In this document: one piece after another, positions 35,963 through 44,873 of the stretch
Layout: every line of letters starts with the position of its first letter
How positions within the stretch are numbered: the first letter of the stretch is position 1
Assembly: GCF_003732225.1 (NCBI RefSeq)
Contig: NZ_MOBJ01000003.1
Coordinates: 55,097 to 119,096, forward strand
Source: Pseudomonas brassicacearum
Lineage (GTDB): Bacteria > Pseudomonadota > Gammaproteobacteria > Pseudomonadales > Pseudomonadaceae
DNA: 64,000 nt
Direction of reading: 5' to 3'
Program-made: the position numbers and the translations under genes
The notes under the pieces: model-generated
What the model was told of the DNA's origin: nothing
Databases searched by the model: none
What the model saw: the letters and a program-made list of their open reading frames with translations, nothing else

Positions 35963-38900
35963 TTACTCTCCGGCGTTCAAACCGGGCAGCTCCAGTTTTG
36001 TCTTGCGGTTGATGAACGCGTCCTCGACCGCTTCAAACTCCCTGGCCAGTTCTGCGCTCTTGATCAGGTATTCCTGACTCGCCAAATCCGCTGCCACCAG
36101 CGCGTCCAGCCGTGCGTGCAACGGCTCTTGCTCCAGCAGAAATTCATCGGCGTATTTGTGCTTCAGGAACCCTCGCCAGAAATCACGCTGGGTGGTCGCC
36201 GCAAACTCCTGGGGTGAGTTGTCCAGGGCCAACACCCTCTGCTCGGCGGCATCCAGCATCGCCGCCGGCACAGCCCCGCCGATAAATCTGGCCTGCTGCG
36301 GCTGCCCGGGCAAACCCAGTCGATCCTTCAGCCCGATACGGTAGGCAAGACGAATCTCGACTCGGTCGACAAGCAGAACCTCTTCAACCTTATGCGCCAG
36401 GGTCAAAGCGTGATTTTCCGAAATCTTGCGAATCCGCTCGCTCGCATCCTGTTGTGCAATCCGTTCGACTTCGTCAAGCCTGAACAAGCCCTTTGCCAGT
36501 GTGGAAAGCTCCGGGGTCGCCTGCGTGCTCAAGCCGTGGCTGACCAGATTCCTGACCTCCAGGCGACTGAAAATCAGCGCAGCCCCATCGGCACAGGTTT
36601 CCACATCCCCGGCCAGGCGGAACAACTCGGTGCGCAATTGTTCGGACTGTGCAGCAGCATCCATCAGCGTCCATACCCTAGCCTGCAGATCAGGATAGGC
36701 GTTCCTGTACTCGCCTGTTTGTCGCAGACTCTCCAATAACCTGAAGAACTCCTGACTGTGGGTGTTTTCCCCTTCAAGCAGACTCCACTGCTCTTGTCTG
36801 GCGGCACGCTCGCCGGCCGGAATGTCTCGCATCCAGTGCTGCAACCGCTCACTGGAGTTTGCCAAAGGGCCGGCAGCTGCGCGCGGTTGAATGGGCACTG
36901 GCACCCCACCCCAGCCTGGCTGAGTGCGCATCCAGGCCTGAGCATAATCTTCCAGAGCCGCTGGCGTGAGCGGGTTGCCGTCCAGAACGGCACTGTTGAA
37001 TACCCGCTGCGCAGCAACAGCGTTTTCCGCGGAGGGATTGAGGATTTCGTCTGGAACCCGGCTGATGAAGTTGTCGCGCAGATCGACACGTTGAAGCTCC
37101 CGTAAACTGTCAAGCCCCGCTGGCCACTCGGTTATTACAGCGTTACGCAGGTTGATTCGTCTTAATGTCGGTATCCGACTGAAGTCCGGAACCCGACCCA
37201 GCGGGTTGTAGCTCAGGTTCAGTTGTTGGAGCGACGGGTAACTTTCAAGTGCCACGATGGCTTCCGGACTCAACGAAATGGTATTGCGGGAGAGATTCAG
37301 CGCTTCCAGCCTCCGCATCAGCGGCAACGACCCCGGAAGTGTTTGCAGCCGATTGTTCTCCAGGTTCACCTCGCGCAAATTCGGGAACGCTTCGAGAAAA
37401 GTGGCCGGCACCTCCCCAAGCGTCATGGCGCTGAGGTCCAGCGAATAAACGTGAGTGAAAAGCGCTCGGGTAAACACCGGAAGCTCCCCGATACGCAGAC
37501 CGGTCAGGCTGAGAGTGGAATCGGCATAAAAACTGCCGATAGCCTCCCGCGGCGAATTGGTCCGTTGCCAACAACGCCGGAGCAAGTCGGCAACACGCTG
37601 CCTGTCCTCCCAGTTGACCGGTTCAATACTCCCATCGGACAAGACGTGCGTCCCCGGCGTATCCACCCAGACATTCGTCTCCTGAAACAGGCTGTCGAGC
37701 TCTTGGTCAAGGCCCAGCAAATACTCATCAACTGACAGCGGATAGGTGGGATGTGCCTGCGCACGTTCCGCCTGCGCCAAAACCATTTCGACATCTGCAT
37801 TGCCAAGGGAGGGGTACAGTTGTCGAACCCTCGCGCGTCGCTCTGCCATCAGCAGATTCATGCCTTGCCCACGACCACTCATAGGATAGCCAAAGGTGCC
37901 GTCGCCCCCACGCATCGGAGCCTTGAAAAAAGGTTTGATCGGCTGCATCCGCAACGCCTTACGCAAGTCGTCGCGCGACAGAACACGCTGTTTGATCAAC
38001 TGCTTCAATTGCGCCCCCTGCCCCACATTGGGAAGCCCCAGCGAGGCGCGATGGTTCTGCGGTAAAGCATGCTGCAGAGCCGCATACACATCGTCAGCGC
38101 CGTGCAGATGGTTATCGTCACTGTCACGCGCTTCGTATCGTCCGTCTTCGCTGCGCACCAGTACCTTGCGCTCGGTCGCGTTCTCGGGGCCAATGCTCGC
38201 GCGCAGTTCCCCGTTGAAGGAACCATAGCGCACTTCAATTCGCAGATTTTTTATCCCGTTCGGTAATGCTTCCAGTGTGTGGAGAACCAGGGTCTCAGTA
38301 TCCGGAGTCAACGCGGTCTCCAGGTATAGCCCTTCATAGGCCCGTGACAGACGCACTTCACGTTGTGCATTACGTAGCGCCTCGGCCAGGCGCAGAGGAA
38401 TAGGCTTGGTCTGTTGCGTGTTCGCAAAATCCCATTGAGCCATTTGTCGGCGCTCGGCGCTGGAAGCACCGCCCAGCACGTCTTCGACAATGTTCGTGGG
38501 GAGGCCAGTGAAACGGCTTTTAATCAGCTCGACACGCGGATCAACCGATGCCTGTTGGCTGGCGTAGCGAGTATTGAACAATTCGGTCTTGTGATCGATC
38601 GTCGCGTAGACACCCGACTCAGTGCTTTCCATCCGGGAGATAAGGTTTTCGGTCTGTCGGTAGGCGTCGAAACGGCTGAGGGTATCGGCCAGCAATGGCG
38701 GCAGCGGCTCGCGCTCGACATACATTTTGCGCAACAGGCCTTCGTGAGTGCCGCTGATCTTGCGGGCCAGCTCAAGCTCGCCATCGCTTAATGCGTCCGC
38801 ACGGTGACCAAGGCGTCGTAACAAGGCCGGACGCTCCCAGGTCAAGGGTTGCTCGGTGTCATGAATCCAGGCGCCGGCATTATTGTGCTCCACCCTCGGC

Positions 38901-40894
38901 TGATAGGCGCTTGGCCGGGTCGGATGCTGCAGGCGATGTTCGCCCGTCACCGGGTCCTGGCGCACCTGGTAATTCTTTTCTTCCAGGCGCAGCCACTGTT
39001 GATCGTTGTGCCGATAAAGCCCCAGGTCATCGGGTTTGGCCTCGGCCGGCAGCGCCACCGGGTGCTCGTAAGGCGTCAGGTCCGGTTTCCAGAGGCGGCT
39101 CTTGCCGGTGGGCAGCTCCACCGGTTTGAGGCTGTCGATCAGCGGGCTGGGGGTTACCGCCACCCGGGCGCCCTTGGGCAATACGTGCCCGGCGGCCATC
39201 AAGGCCAGTTGCGCAAAGTTGATCAAGACGCTGTTGATGTGCGCCGACGCTTCGTCCCGGTCGCCCTTGCTCCAGTCTTCGATACCTTCCAGCAGCTCTT
39301 CGGCGATCTGCGCCACCATCAACGCCAGCATGGCTTCGCCCAGCCCCGGCACCAGCATCGCGGCAAAGTTGAAGACGTTCCAGCCAATGTCCAGGTAGCT
39401 GGTCAGGCGCTTCCAGCGCGTGGCGGCGTCTTCATCGCCGGTCGGCACGGCAATCACCCGCGCATCGCTGATCGCCTTGTCGCGCTTGAGACGATACAGC
39501 TGTGGCCACAGCTCCCCCGACAGCCGGTTGGTGATCGGCTCGGCATTGGGGTTCTCGATCGCGGTTTCTCGCCACCATGGCCCCATGTCCAGCGGTTCAC
39601 GCTGCTGCCAGGTGATCCGGCTCAGACGTTCCCTGACCCGGGCAAAGAACCGGCCCTTGTCCTTCTGCTCCACGAAGCGGCTGAAGAACGCCTGATAGTC
39701 CGGCTCGCGCAGTTGGCTGATCAGCACTTTCATGAAGTCCGTCAGCGAGGCGTACTCTTTCAACGGGTGCAGCGGATCGTCCGGCACATAGGCAATCACC
39801 GGGCCGCTCAAGCGGCTTTGCTGGTAGATGTCCTGCTGGCGCAGCATCTCTTCGCTGACTCCGCTGGGGCCATTGGCGAAAAACGCCTGCAGCAGTTTGA
39901 ACTTGTCGACATCGTTGCCCGGTAACATCACCGATAAAATGCTCGACAGGTTGAGCCAGGAGGCACGTTCGTCAGGCGCCAGGGCCTCCACCTCCGCCTG
40001 GATTTTGCCGCCGTCGCCCTCGGCACTGAACAACACCACACCGTGCAGCGCGAAGCCCATCAGCGACAGCCGATGCAAATGCAGCGGCCGACGGTGGAAA
40101 CTGATGGCGCTTTTATTCTCGCGAACCTCGCGCAGGACACCGTAGGCATACGAACTGATGTCGTCTTTCAGCAGAGCGATCAGTGAGGCCAGTTCAAACG
40201 CCGCTTTCTCACTGGCCGCGCCGTGCTGTTCCAGCGCTTGCCTTTGCTGCGGGTCAGCCGGCAACAGCAGGGATTTCAGATGGGTTTGATACTGCGCGCC
40301 AATGTCCAGTCGACGACACAGCGTGGCTATTTTACTGACCGTCATCGGCGGGATCAGCGACAGCTCCCCTCTAAAGTTGGTGCGATAGACACCGGAACCA
40401 CTGCGGAAATAATCGGCGGCGGTTTCCGGCGCTTCAAAGTTATGCAGCGCCGCGTCCAATAGGGTGGACTCGCGCAGAGGACTGGCGCCGCTATCGATAC
40501 CGAAGATGATCCGGTCCGGCACATACAGCCTCAGCGTCAGTTGGCTGACGTCGTCATGGCTGTTGAAGTTCGAACTCATCAACCAGGACAGCATGGGTTT
40601 GGCAAACGCCCTGATGTCCTGTTGCAGGTCTTGCAATGGCGCATCCACCAGGCGCTGCAACAACCAGCGTTTATCGATCAACTCCTTGAGGTATTGCCGA
40701 TCGACTGCGGAAGCGTTCAGGTACCAACCCGGTGTCGAGACCGTGGTGCTGGCGAGCAACGACAACCTGCCCGGCGACGCATGGGTGACGGCCGCCGGAA
40801 GTGCCTGAACAATACGGTCATAATGAATGCCTTTGTTTTCGACGGGTGAAACTGAAGGCACTGTAACAACATCCAATCCTTGTGATTCATACAT
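35963..40894 (-). CDS. Giant LRR protein with NEL-type E3 ubiquitin ligase domain (1643 aa)
   Basis: Third NEL effector-like protein, starting at the ATG at 40894 (MYESQGLDVVTVPSV); as with its paralogue the ribosome site is weak and the frame is open upstream to 41005. Residues about 18-675 are nearly identical to the second giant protein, after which the two diverge completely for a stretch. LRRs lie at about 1126-1283 ('NLREVNLENNRLQTLPGSLP'). The NEL domain follows, with the C-x-D nucleophile Cys1434 in 'VETCADGAALIFSRLE'. The C-terminal half is probably what sets target choice. It has its own terminator and a leader like that of the second gene. Enzyme activity and delivery are inferred from family. 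Confidence 0.85.
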   Translation of the reverse strand: MYESQGLDVVTVPSVSPVENKGIHYDRIVQALPAAVTHASPGRLSLLASTTVSTPGWYLNASAVDRQYLKELIDKRWLLQRLVDAPLQDLQQDIRAFAKPMLSWLMSSNFNSHDDVSQLTLRLYVPDRIIFGIDSGASPLRESTLLDAALHNFEAPETAADYFRSGSGVYRTNFRGELSLIPPMTVSKIATLCRRLDIGAQYQTHLKSLLLPADPQQRQALEQHGAASEKAAFELASLIALLKDDISSYAYGVLREVRENKSAISFHRRPLHLHRLSLMGFALHGVVLFSAEGDGGKIQAEVEALAPDERASWLNLSSILSVMLPGNDVDKFKLLQAFFANGPSGVSEEMLRQQDIYQQSRLSGPVIAYVPDDPLHPLKEYASLTDFMKVLISQLREPDYQAFFSRFVEQKDKGRFFARVRERLSRITWQQREPLDMGPWWRETAIENPNAEPITNRLSGELWPQLYRLKRDKAISDARVIAVPTGDEDAATRWKRLTSYLDIGWNVFNFAAMLVPGLGEAMLALMVAQIAEELLEGIEDWSKGDRDEASAHINSVLINFAQLALMAAGHVLPKGARVAVTPSPLIDSLKPVELPTGKSRLWKPDLTPYEHPVALPAEAKPDDLGLYRHNDQQWLRLEEKNYQVRQDPVTGEHRLQHPTRPSAYQPRVEHNNAGAWIHDTEQPLTWERPALLRRLGHRADALSDGELELARKISGTHEGLLRKMYVEREPLPPLLADTLSRFDAYRQTENLISRMESTESGVYATIDHKTELFNTRYASQQASVDPRVELIKSRFTGLPTNIVEDVLGGASSAERRQMAQWDFANTQQTKPIPLRLAEALRNAQREVRLSRAYEGLYLETALTPDTETLVLHTLEALPNGIKNLRIEVRYGSFNGELRASIGPENATERKVLVRSEDGRYEARDSDDNHLHGADDVYAALQHALPQNHRASLGLPNVGQGAQLKQLIKQRVLSRDDLRKALRMQPIKPFFKAPMRGGDGTFGYPMSGRGQGMNLLMAERRARVRQLYPSLGNADVEMVLAQAERAQAHPTYPLSVDEYLLGLDQELDSLFQETNVWVDTPGTHVLSDGSIEPVNWEDRQRVADLLRRCWQRTNSPREAIGSFYADSTLSLTGLRIGELPVFTRALFTHVYSLDLSAMTLGEVPATFLEAFPNLREVNLENNRLQTLPGSLPLMRRLEALNLSRNTISLSPEAIVALESYPSLQQLNLSYNPLGRVPDFSRIPTLRRINLRNAVITEWPAGLDSLRELQRVDLRDNFISRVPDEILNPSAENAVAAQRVFNSAVLDGNPLTPAALEDYAQAWMRTQPGWGGVPVPIQPRAAAGPLANSSERLQHWMRDIPAGERAARQEQWSLLEGENTHSQEFFRLLESLRQTGEYRNAYPDLQARVWTLMDAAAQSEQLRTELFRLAGDVETCADGAALIFSRLEVRNLVSHGLSTQATPELSTLAKGLFRLDEVERIAQQDASERIRKISENHALTLAHKVEEVLLVDRVEIRLAYRIGLKDRLGLPGQPQQARFIGGAVPAAMLDAAEQRVLALDNSPQEFAATTQRDFWRGFLKHKYADEFLLEQEPLHARLDALVAADLASQEYLIKSAELAREFEAVEDAFINRKTKLELPGLNAGE
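38869..40840. repeat. Long direct repeat, copy 2
   Basis: Partner of 33696-35667, encoding the N-terminal region of the third giant protein. Only scattered single-base differences are visible. Recent duplication or gene conversion is the simplest explanation. Confidence 0.92.
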
Positions 40895-41023
40895 AATATT
40901 ACGACCAAAGATAATCCAATAAGTCTTCAGCTTAAGCCGTGCCTGATAAAACAAAAGACTAAAAACCTGCTCGGCATTGCCCATAAAAACAGGCCGACTG
41001 TTCAAACATTAAAGGACCGAAAC

Positions 41024-41032
41024 TATATATAT
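41024..41032 (-). promoter_or_regulatory. Possible promoter of the third giant gene
   Basis: TATATATAT run upstream of a ~110-base leader that is clearly related to the leader of the second giant gene. The conserved leader contains a 16-codon frame starting MFE and ending RAGF in both copies. Promoter function is inferred from the shared arrangement only. Confidence 0.35.
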
Positions 41033-41143
41033 AACGCCACTGCTTTCCGTTGGTCTTATGTGCTCGTTACACGCTGTTTTAGCCCTGTGCCATGGCGTTA
41101 TGATGCACGTATTTCCAGTGCTGACTCCCCGGGGCCTTCGACC

Positions 41144-42283
41144 ATGCGTTTAGCTGAATTCATCGTGCAACACGTGGATCGCATCGTCGATGAATGGGAA
41201 CAGTTCGCCCAATCCATTGCCCCTGAGCCTGAATCCATGGACCGGGCACTCTTGCGCGACCACGCCAAGTCGATCCTGCTGGCCGCTTCCCGTGACATGC
41301 AGACCGCCCAGACCGCCCGTGAACAAGCGGCCAAGGCCAGGGGTGAAGGCCCGGAAAAAACCCCGAGCCTGGACAAGGCCGCGGCCAGCCATGGCGAGCT
41401 TCGGCATAACGTGGGGTTTGACCTGGTACAGATGACCTCTGAGTTCCGCCACTTGCGGGCCAGCGTGATTCGCCTGTGGATCAACAGCCTGGAGTCGCCG
41501 GACCTGGCGTACTTGCAGGACATGATCCGTTTCAACGAAGCCATCGACGAAGCCCTGGCCGAGTCCACCGCGGCCTACGCCGAGCGGGCCAATCGCTCAC
41601 GAGACATCTTCCTGGCCATTCTCGGCCATGACCTGCGCGCACCGTTGCAAGCAGTGAACATGTCCACCGAGATACTGCTGCGCAAGGCCAAGCTGGACGC
41701 CGACGCCCGACGCTACGTGACCAGCATCAAGAGCAGCGCCCGACACATGGCGGCGATGGTGAACGACTTGCTGGAACTGGTGCGCAACCGCTTGGGCAGC
41801 GACCTGCCCATCGAACCGGCACCGATGGACCTGGCCGCCGCCGCAAAAGCGGCGCTGGACGAGGCCGGCGCCGGGCAGCCGGACTGCCATTCACAACTGA
41901 AAGTCGAAGGCGACACCCAGGGTGTCTGGGACCGCGCGCGCCTCGACCAGTTGCTGCAAAACCTGGTCGGCAACGCCCTGCAGCACGGTACCAATCACCG
42001 CCCGGTGACCCTGTGCATCATCGGAGAAAAAGATCAGGTGACGCTGACCATGCACAACCATGGCGAGCCGATTCCCGCCGACGCACTGCCGACGATTTTC
42101 GACCCGCTGGTACGCAGCGCCAGCGAAGAACTCGCCGGCCCGTCCACCAGTCTTGGGCTGGGCTTGTTCATCGTCAAACAAGTGGTGGATGCGCATCAGG
42201 GCACGATCGAAGTCAGCTCCAGCGAGGCCGAAGGCACGATGTTTAGCGTGGTGTTGCCGAGGGTATCGCGGGTGGTTTTGTAG
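41144..42283 (+). CDS. Sensor histidine kinase with RsbRD-like N-terminal domain
   Basis: Soluble histidine kinase of 379 residues from the ATG at 41144. Residues 1 to about 145 look like an RsbRD_N sensor domain ('LAEFIVQHVDRIVDEWEQF'; 'DRALLRDHAKSILLAASRDM'). The HisKA H-box is 'ILGHDLRAPLQAVNMSTEIL', the N-box 'LLQNLVGNALQHG', and the G-box 'TSLGLGLFIVKQVVDAHQG'. No membrane segment is seen. There is no response regulator next to it, so it is an orphan whose partner lies elsewhere. It is divergent from the third giant gene with about 250 bases between starts. Confidence 0.85.
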   Translation: MRLAEFIVQHVDRIVDEWEQFAQSIAPEPESMDRALLRDHAKSILLAASRDMQTAQTAREQAAKARGEGPEKTPSLDKAAASHGELRHNVGFDLVQMTSEFRHLRASVIRLWINSLESPDLAYLQDMIRFNEAIDEALAESTAAYAERANRSRDIFLAILGHDLRAPLQAVNMSTEILLRKAKLDADARRYVTSIKSSARHMAAMVNDLLELVRNRLGSDLPIEPAPMDLAAAAKAALDEAGAGQPDCHSQLKVEGDTQGVWDRARLDQLLQNLVGNALQHGTNHRPVTLCIIGEKDQVTLTMHNHGEPIPADALPTIFDPLVRSASEELAGPSTSLGLGLFIVKQVVDAHQGTIEVSSSEAEGTMFSVVLPRVSRVVL

Positions 42284-42455
42284 CGACAGATGGTGATGTT
42301 TAAAGGTTGATTACCAGCCGGGAATTGTCCGACGCGCTCTATCGGTTGCGGGTGGGAAGGCCGATCACTAACCTCCAAGGGTCGCTGCCCATGCAGCGAC
42401 CGGGCCTGGAAACCTGCTGAGCAACACGGCGCAACCTAACAAAAGGAGCGTCACC

Positions 42456-42815
42456 ATGGTCACCCCAAATCCCCCTGAAACCCCAAGCACCTCTCCCTAC
42501 GCCACCACTGACTCAAAAAAACTCCACGAAGCCGCTGAGCGGGCGCTGGATCATCACCTCAAACCGCCCTTCCCCCAAGCCAACCTGCCCGATAAACGTC
42601 CGTCCAACATCTTCACGGTGCTCCCCGACCTGGACAACGAAACCCTGCTGGCTCACGCCTCGGAAACCCTGGCGGCGGTCAATGTGATGGCCAGCGACCT
42701 GGCGTTCGAACTCGAAGGTACGCGCCGGCATGTGGCGCTGGCGATCCAGCAGATGATTTCGTTGGGGCTGCTATTGGTGGATCGGGCGTTGGACAACCTC
42801 GATCCGCCGGAATAG
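42456..42815 (+). CDS. DUF6124 (DUF3077-like) family protein
   Basis: Small Pseudomonas-restricted protein of 119 residues, found in several copies per genome. It begins with a disordered Pro/Thr-rich part (NPPETPSTSPYATTDSKKLHE), then 'RPSNIFTVLPDLDNETLLAHASETLAAVNVMASDLA' (quoted in part), which is the conserved helical core with hydrophobic C-terminal helix 'VALAIQQMISLGLLLVDRAL'. A GGAG ribosome site precedes the ATG. Function is unknown. Confidence 0.75.
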   Translation: MVTPNPPETPSTSPYATTDSKKLHEAAERALDHHLKPPFPQANLPDKRPSNIFTVLPDLDNETLLAHASETLAAVNVMASDLAFELEGTRRHVALAIQQMISLGLLLVDRALDNLDPPE

Positions 42816-42826
42816 CGAGATCGCCA

Positions 42827-43380
42827 AGATCGCAGCCTTCGGCAGCTCCTACGAAGATCATCACCAGTGGCGCGCCTTTACCACTCAGGCCGGCTGTCAG
42901 GCCGCCGTGCTTTGCTTTTGACCTGCCCGCCCCTATCGGGAGGCCGAGTGGAGGTGTTCATCAGGGGGTTGGCGCGCAGCGCCGTACGGCGCAGCCGGAC
43001 ACATCGAGAGGAGGTCGTCGCGAAGCAGACCGTAGGCGATGCCCCCTGATGAATGCCGGAGCGAGGGAACGCCGAGCCTAAGCGAGGTGCCGTACGCTTG
43101 GGGCGAGCGTTTTTTTGCTTACTTTTTTTAGGCGCTTGTAAAAAAAGTGAGGCGCCGTAAGGGCGAAACCCTAAGCAGCCGTTACCGCAGCAACGGATAT
43201 GTACACCCGCAAGAGATTGGTCGGCTATCAGGCCGCCATCGCGAGCAAGCTCGCTCCCACAGTTTTGATTGGTGTACATATGCAAGAGATTGGTCGGCTG
43301 TCAGGCCGCCATCGCGAGCAGGCTCGCTCCCACAGTGGATTGGTGTACATCCGTAGGAGCTGCCGCAGGCTGCGATCTTT
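42827..43380. repeat. Composite repeat region bounded by inverted REPs
   Basis: This 550-base non-coding stretch begins with AAGATCGCAGCC...GCAGCTCCTACG (42827-42853) and ends with CGTAGGAGCTGCC...GATCTTT (43352-43380), the same REP in inverted orientation. The interior (about 42880-43150) is GC-rich, has a T-run near 43112 and looks like one of the long intergenic repeats of fluorescent pseudomonads. It also contains a tandem repeat. Open frames here are not convincing genes. Confidence 0.6.
43199..43345. repeat. Two tandem 73-bp units containing a REP core
   Basis: Two copies of a unit that includes AAGAGATTGGTCGGCT (43211 and 43284) and the ATCGCGAGCAAGCTCGCTCCCAC REP core in the same orientation, followed by GATTGGTGTACAT. 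A third partial start (GGTGTACATCCG) runs into the next REP type. Confidence 0.8.
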
Positions 43381-43390
43381 TGATGTTGAG

Positions 43391-43696
43391 CTACTCGATC
43401 ACCAACCGCCCCAACCGCTGCCTGAGCATGCGATTCTCGGCGCGCAGTTGCTGCACTTCTTCCAGCAGGTCGAGCGCCAGGGCGACGCCTTCCCATTCCA
43501 GTTCCAGGTCACGGCGCAACTTGGCGGCGCGCTTGGCGACCGCCAGTTCGTAGTCGTTGAAACGCCAATCCTTGGGCAGTGCGCCCTGAGGCTCGAGGAT
43601 GCCGTGTTCGACGATTTCGATCACGTAGACGTCCGACAAATCGGTCGCCTCACAGAATTCTGCCATGTCCAGTTGAACGATCAGGGGGCTGCTCAT
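43391..43696 (-). CDS. cbpM: Chaperone modulator CbpM
   Basis: Specific inhibitor of the DnaJ-like co-chaperone CbpA; 101 residues from the ATG at 43696. It has a MerR-like winged-helix start ('VQLDMAEFCEATDLSDVYVIEIVEHGILEP' in part) and a C-terminal coiled coil ('LDLLEEVQQLRAENRMLRQRL'). It starts 25 bases after the cbpA stop, the usual cbpA-cbpM operon. The longer frame upstream lies inside cbpA. Confidence 0.9.
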   Translation of the reverse strand: MSSPLIVQLDMAEFCEATDLSDVYVIEIVEHGILEPQGALPKDWRFNDYELAVAKRAAKLRRDLELEWEGVALALDLLEEVQQLRAENRMLRQRLGRLVIE

Positions 43697-43721
43697 TGTC
43701 AGTGACTCCAGAGTTCCAGGA

Positions 43722-44669
43722 TCAAAAGTGCTCCCGCGGGTTGAAAGCGGCTTTCTTCGCCAGCTCCTGCCACAACGCCTTGACGTCATCGTCGGTGTGT
43801 TTGGGCATCACCGCCTTGAGTTGCACGAACAGGTAACCGCGCTGGCCTGCCTTGTTCAGCAGCCCGTGGCCTTTGGCGCGCATGCGCTGGCCGTTCTGGC
43901 TGCCGGCCGGAACTTTCAGGTTGATCTTCCCGGTCAGGGTCGGCACCGCGACCTCCGCACCCAGCGCCAGTTCCCACGGGGCCAGCGGCAAGGTGATGAT
44001 CAGGTTTTCACCTTCAACATCGAATTTCGGGTGCGGCGCAAAACGAATGGTCAGGTACAAGTCGCCATTGGCGCCGCCACCGACACCCGGTGCGCCCTGG
44101 CCCTTGAGCCGAATGCGCTCGCCATCGGTCACACCGGCCGGGATTTTTACGTTCAGACTTTTGCTGGTGTTGCTGACATGCTGGCCGGCCGCGTTGTACT
44201 GCGGCACCTGGAAGCTGACCTTCTTCGATTCGTTCGAGAGGCTTTCTTCCAGAAAAATCGGTAATTCCATTTCCACGTCTTGCCCTCGACGACCGGCACT
44301 GCGGCCAGACTGTCCACCCCCGAAACCCGGGCCACGGTTACCGAAGATCGAACTGAAGAAGTCCGAAAAATCGCCGCCATCCTGTCCACCAAAACCACCC
44401 GAACCACCTCGTCCCTGCCAACCCGGCGGGCCCTGGAACGGTTGGCCGTGCTGGCCGTATTTGCGCAAGTCGTCGTATTCGGCGCGCTTGTCGGCGCTTT
44501 TCAGCGCTTCATAGGCCTCCGAGGCGTCCTTGAACTTGGCCTCGGCGTCTTTTTCCTTGCTGACGTCGGGGTGGTATTTGCGCGCCAGCTTGCGATAGGC
44601 GGCCTTGATCGCCTTATCGTCAGCGGTCGGCTCCACACCGAGAATCTTGTAATAGTCTTTGAAGTCCAT
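43722..44669 (-). CDS. cbpA: Curved DNA-binding protein CbpA, DnaJ-type co-chaperone
   Basis: J-domain co-chaperone for DnaK, also a nucleoid DNA binder in E. coli; 315 residues from [12 protein letters not shown] at 44669. The J-domain (1-70) has the HPD motif in 'KYHPDVSKE'. A Gly/Phe-rich linker (about 75-125) follows, then C-terminal substrate-binding domains ('[10 protein letters not shown]'; '[17 protein letters not shown]'). No zinc-finger cysteines, so class B. A heat-shock-like promoter lies upstream. The ATG at 44684 five codons earlier is possible. Confidence 0.93.
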   Translation of the reverse strand: MDFKDYYKILGVEPTADDKAIKAAYRKLARKYHPDVSKEKDAEAKFKDASEAYEALKSADKRAEYDDLRKYGQHGQPFQGPPGWQGRGGSGGFGGQDGGDFSDFFSSIFGNRGPGFGGGQSGRSAGRRGQDVEMELPIFLEESLSNESKKVSFQVPQYNAAGQHVSNTSKSLNVKIPAGVTDGERIRLKGQGAPGVGGGANGDLYLTIRFAPHPKFDVEGENLIITLPLAPWELALGAEVAVPTLTGKINLKVPAGSQNGQRMRAKGHGLLNKAGQRGYLFVQLKAVMPKHTDDDVKALWQELAKKAAFNPREHF

Positions 44670-44750
44670 CGAGGGAATCACCATCCGTTATCGATATCGC
44701 GCAGCCAGACACAGCATGCACTGATTGGCTGCCAAGCCATGCCTGTAAGT

Positions 44751-44776
44751 TTGGGGGGCAAGGATAGTCTTTCAAG
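44751..44776 (-). promoter_or_regulatory. Sigma-32-like heat-shock promoter of cbpA
   Basis: On the minus strand the sequence reads CTTGAA, 14 bases, CCCCAA, matching the sigma-32 pattern CTTGAA-N14-CCCCAT with one mismatch. It is about 75 bases before the cbpA start. Confidence 0.6.
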
Positions 44777-44873
44777 TGAGCGATGACCTTGAATTTAGCA
44801 GATAGCCGGCCTTCGATTCTGCGCCGCACTGACATACACTGCGCGGCCGTTTTTTAACCGGAACTCGACAGAC

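Noticed and set aside
42878..43285. 135-codon minus-strand frame in the REP-bounded block
   Set aside because: It runs through REP and tandem repeat sequence and its translation shows the '[10 protein letters not shown]' peptide that simply encodes a REP.
43728..44264. Plus-strand frames opposite cbpA
   Set aside because: Antisense to clear J-domain protein coding; no ribosome site or motif.
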